NCBI RefSeq assembly: GCF_002564105.1
Contig: NZ_PDBX01000001.1
Span: forward strand, 1,674,001-1,738,000
Source of the DNA: Collimonas sp. PA-H2
Lineage (GTDB): Bacteria > Pseudomonadota > Gammaproteobacteria > Burkholderiales > Burkholderiaceae_D
DNA length: 64,000 nt
Direction of reading: 5' to 3'
In this document: positions 59,660-64,000 of the stretch, one piece after another
How the letters are laid out: the number at the start of each line of letters is the position of its first letter
Numbering within the stretch: the first letter of the stretch is position 1
Made by a program: the position numbers and the translations under genes
Notes under the pieces: generated by a model
The model's database searches: none
Told to the model about the DNA's origin: nothing
What the model saw: the letters and a program-made list of their open reading frames with translations, nothing else

Positions 59660-61057
59660 TTAGTGAGTCCCCTCGGATGTTGTGCCAACCAGGTGCCGGA
59701 CGGCGCGCTCCATTTTCATGAAGCGCGAGCCTTTGACCAGCACGGTCGTATTCGGTGTCATGGCGACATCGAGCGCGGCTAGCAACGCTGCGATGTCGGT
59801 AAAGTGCCGGGCCTGGGGGCCGAAGGCGACACTCGCCTCGGCCGCCATCTCACCCAGCGTGAACAGTTGCGTAATACCGCGTTGTTGCGCGTAAGCGCCG
59901 ATTTCATGGTGGAACTGGCGGCCGTCGTTGCCGACTTCGCCCATCTCGCCCAGCACCAGCAGACGCGGTGTGGCAGCCTGCGCCAGGACGTCGATCGCGG
60001 CCCGCACCGAATCCGGATTGGCGTTGTAGGTATCGTCGATCACCAGCGCGCCGGCGCAGCTTGCGTGGGTGGCCAGCTTGCGTTGCAGGCGGCCGCTGAC
60101 TGGCGCGAACGATTCCAGGCCGCGCGTGATGGCCGCGGTGTCGACGCCGATCGCCAGCGTGCAGGCAATGGCCGCCAGCGCATTGCGTACATTGTGCTCG
60201 CCGGCAGCCGCCAGTTGCACCAGGAACGAAGGCTGGCCGGGAACGCTCACCGTCAGGTCGCTGCCGAAACCGTCGGCGCCATTGCTGTAGCTGCAATGGA
60301 CGTCCGCCGCCGGCGTCAGGCCGAAAGTCAGGCTGCCGCCCTTGGCGCTATAGCTGCGCCACAGGCCGGTATACGGATCATCCGCAGGGAAAACCGCAAT
60401 GCCGTTGGCCGCCAGGCCGCGGATCACACTGCCGTTTTCCTCGGCAACGGCTTCGACGCTGGCCATGAACTCCTGATGTTCGCGCTGGGCATTGTTGACC
60501 AGAGCGACAGTCGGTTCGGCAAGCGCCGTCAGCACGGCGATTTCGCCGGGATGGTTCATACCCAGCTCAATCACGGCGGCCTGATGCTCCGCTTGCAACC
60601 GCAACAAGGTCAGCGGCACGCCGATCTCGTTATTGAAATTGCCGCGTGTTGCCAGTGACTTGTCAACGCCAAAAGCCGCGACCAGGATCGCGGCGATCAT
60701 TTCCTTGACGGTGGTCTTGCCGTTGCTGCCGGTGACGGCGATCAGCGGCAGCCTGAACTGCTGGCGCCAGCGCTGCCCTATCGTGCCCAAGGCCAGCCGG
60801 CTATCGCTCACCACCAGCGCCGGCACCGTCAGGCCGGCGGGAGCTTGCTCGACCACTACCGCGGCGGCGCCCTGGGCGATGACCTGATCGAGGAAATCGT
60901 GGGCGTCAAAACGCTCGCCGCGCAAGGCGACGAACACGGAACCCGGGATCACCGCACGGCTGTCCGTGAACAAGCCGCTGATCACAGTCTGGCCGGCGGC
61001 GCCCGCGCTGGCAGGCAAGCCCAGCCACGACTGCAGTTGCGCCAATGTGGTATTCAT
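59660..61057 (-). CDS. murF: UDP-MurNAc-tripeptide--D-Ala-D-Ala ligase
   Basis: A 465-residue Mur ligase that attaches D-Ala-D-Ala, the product of Ddl. The ATP loop [16 protein letters not shown], the Mur central motif [12 protein letters not shown] and [11 protein letters not shown] are present. Its start overlaps the murE stop (ATGA). Confidence 0.96.
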   Translation of the reverse strand: MNTTLAQLQSWLGLPASAGAAGQTVISGLFTDSRAVIPGSVFVALRGERFDAHDFLDQVIAQGAAAVVVEQAPAGLTVPALVVSDSRLALGTIGQRWRQQFRLPLIAVTGSNGKTTVKEMIAAILVAAFGVDKSLATRGNFNNEIGVPLTLLRLQAEHQAAVIELGMNHPGEIAVLTALAEPTVALVNNAQREHQEFMASVEAVAEENGSVIRGLAANGIAVFPADDPYTGLWRSYSAKGGSLTFGLTPAADVHCSYSNGADGFGSDLTVSVPGQPSFLVQLAAAGEHNVRNALAAIACTLAIGVDTAAITRGLESFAPVSGRLQRKLATHASCAGALVIDDTYNANPDSVRAAIDVLAQAATPRLLVLGEMGEVGNDGRQFHHEIGAYAQQRGITQLFTLGEMAAEASVAFGPQARHFTDIAALLAALDVAMTPNTTVLVKGSRFMKMERAVRHLVGTTSEGTH

Positions 61058-62589
61058 AGGCTGCCGCCCTTCATCGTCGCCCGCGCGGCGAGCGCCAGGG
61101 CAGTATGGTCGGCGTCTAAAAACGGCAATTTCTTTCCTTTGATTTCCTGATATGTTTCATGTCCTTTTCCTGCCAGCAGCACGACGTCGGCCTTGGCCGC
61201 GTGACGTACCGCCCACAGGATCGCCGCAGCGCGGTCTTCCAAAGCCTGCGCTTCCTGCGGCGCCTTCATTCCAGCCAGAATCTGGCGGATGATGGCGGCC
61301 GGCTCTTCGCCGCGCGGATTGTCGCTGGTGACGATGACGTGATCCGCCAGTTCCGCCACGGCGCCCATCTGCGGCCGCTTGCCGGGATCGCGATCGCCGC
61401 CGCAACCGAATACGCACCACAATTCGCCATTGCGTTGCTGTGCAACCTGGCGCAGCGTACTCAAGGTCTTTTCCAGCGCATCCGGCGTGTGGGCATAATC
61501 GATCACGATCAACGGCGCATCCTGGCCGCCGAATTGCTGCATTCGACCCGGCACGGCGACCAACAGTTCAATCGCATAGAGCGCTGCCTTCCATTCAATG
61601 CCATGGGCCAGCAGCACGCCCAGGATACCCAGTGCATTACTGACATTGAACTGGCCCACCAGCTGCGTCTTCAACTGCCCGGAACCGAATGGCGATTCGA
61701 CGTGGAAAACGGTGCCGCTGGCGCTGGTGCGGATCGCCGAGGCGCGCAGGACGGCAACCTCCGCCGGCGCATCCAGTTCGGCGCAGGTATAGCCGATCAC
61801 GGGAATGGCCCGCTTCTTTTTCTGCAGATGGCTGACCAGGCGCAAGCCCATGTCGTCATCCAGATTGATCACAGCCTGCTGCAAACCCGGCCAATCGAAC
61901 AATATGCGCTTGGCGGCTTCATAGTGCTGCTCGTCGCCGTGGTAATCCAGATGGTCGCGGGTGAAATTGGTGAACAGGGCGATGTCGACATGCATGCCGT
62001 TCAGGCGCCCTTGCTCCAGGCCGATCGAGGATGCCTCGATCGCCAACGCCTTGACGCCTTGCTTGCGCATGGCGCTCAAGGTCTGCTGCAGCAGCAGCGC
62101 GTCCGGGGTGGTATTGCCGGTTTCTTCAAATTCGCCGCGCTGGCCCTGTGCATAGACGCCCGTGCCGAGCGTACCGATCACGCCGGTAGCCTGCCCCAGA
62201 TGCGACAACGCGTGTCCCAGCCACTGGCTGCAGGAAGTCTTGCCATTGGTGCCGGTGACGGCCACCACCAGCATGTCCTTGTCGGCCTGCTGATAGTAGG
62301 CAGCCGCAATCTGGCTGGACAGTTGCTTCAGCCCGCTTACCGCCAGATGTGCAGCCGTCCACGCTGCGTCCCAGCTGAATTTTTCGCTCTCGTACAGTAC
62401 CGCCGCAGCGCCATTTTTCAGCGCCTGCGCAATATAGGCGCGGCCATCCGCGGCATCGCCCGGATAGGCAAAAAACACGTCGCCGGCCTTGACCTTGCGC
62501 GAGTCCGACACCAGCTCGGCGCCGGCCGGCGCAACGCTGCCCAGCCACTGCTGGATGTCTTGCAATCGTTTCGCCATGGAGGTCGTCAC
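61054..62589 (-). CDS. murE: UDP-MurNAc-L-Ala-D-Glu--diaminopimelate ligase
   Basis: A 511-residue Mur ligase. The ATP loop is AVTGTNGKTSCSQWLG. The substrate motif DNPRGEEP is the variant associated with meso-diaminopimelate-adding enzymes (DNPR). The start is GTG at 62589 (GTGA overlap with ftsI), supported by AGGAG 6 nt upstream; ATG at codon 5 is the alternative. Confidence 0.96.
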   Translation of the reverse strand: MTTSMAKRLQDIQQWLGSVAPAGAELVSDSRKVKAGDVFFAYPGDAADGRAYIAQALKNGAAAVLYESEKFSWDAAWTAAHLAVSGLKQLSSQIAAAYYQQADKDMLVVAVTGTNGKTSCSQWLGHALSHLGQATGVIGTLGTGVYAQGQRGEFEETGNTTPDALLLQQTLSAMRKQGVKALAIEASSIGLEQGRLNGMHVDIALFTNFTRDHLDYHGDEQHYEAAKRILFDWPGLQQAVINLDDDMGLRLVSHLQKKKRAIPVIGYTCAELDAPAEVAVLRASAIRTSASGTVFHVESPFGSGQLKTQLVGQFNVSNALGILGVLLAHGIEWKAALYAIELLVAVPGRMQQFGGQDAPLIVIDYAHTPDALEKTLSTLRQVAQQRNGELWCVFGCGGDRDPGKRPQMGAVAELADHVIVTSDNPRGEEPAAIIRQILAGMKAPQEAQALEDRAAAILWAVRHAAKADVVLLAGKGHETYQEIKGKKLPFLDADHTALALAARATMKGGSL

Positions 62590-64000
62590 AAGCTCTCCTG
62601 CGGACCGTCGGTCGGGATGATGATGTCGGTGACGCTGGAATCGGGTGGCACGTTCAGCGCACGCAAGGCATTCGCCGCCACCGTCGCAAACACCGGCGCG
62701 GCGACGTCGCCGCCAAAGTGCGAGCCGACCGCAGGCTCATCCACCATGACGGCAATAATCAGGCGCGGATCGGAAGCCGGCGCAAAGCCGACGAAATCGG
62801 CAATGTATTTTTTGACATACTTGCCGCCTTCGATCTTATAGGCAGTACCGGTCTTGCCGCCGACGCGGTAGCCCGGCACTTGTGCTTTCGGCGCCGTGCC
62901 GCCGGGCGCGGTGACTCTTTCCAGCATCGCGCGCATGGTGAGCGCGGTCTTTTCAGAGACCACGCGCTGGCCGACCGGCGGCTCGGCCACCTTCTGGAAC
63001 GACAGCGGTATCAGGTCGCCGTTGCGGGCAAAAATGGTATATGCGTGCGCCATCTGGATCAGCGATACGGAAATGCCGTGGCCGTAGCTCATGGTGGCCT
63101 GTTCGATCGGACGCCATGACTTGAACGGCCGCACGCGGCCGGCGACAGCGCCGGGGAAGCCGAATTTCGGCTGCTGGCCCAGGCCGACGGTGGTAAACAT
63201 CTCCCACATCTCTTCGGCCGGCATTTGCAGCGCGATCTTGGCAGTGCCGATATTCGACGACTTCTGGATGATCTGGGCAACGCTCATGGTCTGCACCGGA
63301 TGCGGATGGGAATCGCCCACGGTCGCGGTGCCTATGGTCATCTTGTCCGGCACCTGGAAAGTCGTGGTAGCCTGCACCCGGTTGGTGTCCAGCGCCAGCG
63401 CCACTGTAAACGGCTTCAAGGTCGAGCCAGGCTCGAAGGTATCGGTCATCACGCGGTTGCGCAGCTGCGCGCCGGTCAGTACCGAGCGATCGTTAGGGTT
63501 ATAGCTTGGCAGGTTGGCCAGCGCCAGCACTTCGCCGCTCTTGGCGTCGACCACCACGATGCCGCCTGCCTTGGCCTTGAATTTCTCGACCGCTTCCTTG
63601 AGCTGGGTGAAGGCAATGTATTGGATCTTGCTGTCGATCGACAGCACCAGGTCTTTGCCGTCATGCGGCTCCTTGACCGCCTCGATATCTTCTACGATGC
63701 GGCCCAGCCGGTCCTTGATCACCCGGCGGCTGCCGGTGGCGCCCGCCAGGTTTTTTTGCTGCGACAGTTCCATGCCGTCCTGGCCGGCATCTTCGACGTT
63801 GGTGAAGCCGACCACGTGCGCCGCTACCTCGCCTTCAGGATAGAAGCGCTTGTATTCCTTGCGGGTTTCTATGCCATCGATGCCGAGCTTGACGATCTGG
63901 TCAGAGATATCCTGTTCAACCTGGCGCTTGAGGTAGACGAAGTTGCGGTCGGAATCGAGCTTCTTGCTCAGCTCGGCGTTGCTCATGTCGAGCAGCTTGG
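62586..64000 (-). CDS. ftsI: Peptidoglycan transpeptidase FtsI (PBP3), 5' end outside the window
   Basis: The septal class B penicillin-binding protein, missing its N terminus because the gene runs past base 64000; the ATG at 63986 is internal. The dimerisation domain is partly present and the transpeptidase domain is complete: STLK in EPGSTLKPF (nucleophile Ser), SSN in KSSNIGTAKI, and KTG in VGGKTGTAYK. It heads the visible part of the cluster and overlaps murE by 4 bp. Confidence 0.96.
   Translation of the reverse strand, partial: KLLDMSNAELSKKLDSDRNFVYLKRQVEQDISDQIVKLGIDGIETRKEYKRFYPEGEVAAHVVGFTNVEDAGQDGMELSQQKNLAGATGSRRVIKDRLGRIVEDIEAVKEPHDGKDLVLSIDSKIQYIAFTQLKEAVEKFKAKAGGIVVVDAKSGEVLALANLPSYNPNDRSVLTGAQLRNRVMTDTFEPGSTLKPFTVALALDTNRVQATTTFQVPDKMTIGTATVGDSHPHPVQTMSVAQIIQKSSNIGTAKIALQMPAEEMWEMFTTVGLGQQPKFGFPGAVAGRVRPFKSWRPIEQATMSYGHGISVSLIQMAHAYTIFARNGDLIPLSFQKVAEPPVGQRVVSEKTALTMRAMLERVTAPGGTAPKAQVPGYRVGGKTGTAYKIEGGKYVKKYIADFVGFAPASDPRLIIAVMVDEPAVGSHFGGDVAAPVFATVAANALRALNVPPDSSVTDIIIPTDGPQESL

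Noticed and set aside
61159..62841. 560-residue open frame on the plus strand opposite murE/ftsI
   Set aside because: Same type of antisense shadow; both minus-strand genes have complete catalytic motifs.

Overview
The window looks like a chromosomal segment of a betaproteobacterium of the Burkholderiales, most likely Oxalobacteraceae (Collimonas/Herbaspirillum-like). This rests on GC-rich codon use, the blocks hemA-prfA-dsbB-prmC, pilBCD-coaE-zapD-yacG and argJ-secA, and a complete division/cell-wall cluster. The placement is inferred from gene order and protein feel, not from a search.

Region 1 (1-8832) is core: the end of hemA, prfA, dsbB, prmC, a repeat-rich 0.5 kb spacer, aqpZ (minus strand), tex, ispB and a tRNA-Pro(CGG) gene.

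Region 2 (8833-28227) is a 19.4 kb integrated mobile element. It is bounded by a 45-bp direct repeat of the 3' part of tRNA-Pro, with a tyrosine integrase next to the right boundary. Paired TTGTCCCA motifs, 11 bp apart, lie inside both ends and are likely integrase arm sites. The element keeps plasmid-like replication parts: a TrfA-type initiator, and a distant iteron/DnaA-box/AT-rich region at 21.2-21.56 kb. It also has mobilization parts: a MOBP relaxase, a MobC-like protein and an oriT with IncP-type nick motifs. It carries an isolated DotA/TraY-like protein with a possible exclusion protein, a ParDE-type toxin-antitoxin operon with a third antitoxin-like gene, and two antiphage modules. 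One module is a compact Gabija-like pair (OLD/TOPRIM ATPase-nuclease plus short UvrD-like helicase). The other is a complete qatABCD operon. Several small genes and a multi-hairpin segment remain unexplained. No other type IV secretion genes are present, so the element is best read as a helper-dependent mobilizable island carrying phage defence.

Region 3 (28228-48742) is core again: a CorC/HlyC-type CBS protein, the type IV pilus assembly genes pilB, pilC and pilD, coaE, zapD, yacG, a MutT-type Nudix hydrolase, a DUF815-type ATPase, argJ, secA, an M23 peptidase, a DciA-like protein, an EIIA-Ntr-like protein with a two-gene ABC transporter, lpxC and a peroxiredoxin.

Region 4 (48743-64000) is the division and cell-wall cluster on the minus strand. 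Its transcription order is ftsI (cut by the window edge), murE, murF, mraY, murD, ftsW, murG, murC, ddl, ftsQ, ftsA, ftsZ. Many genes overlap by 4 bp, as expected for one translationally coupled operon.
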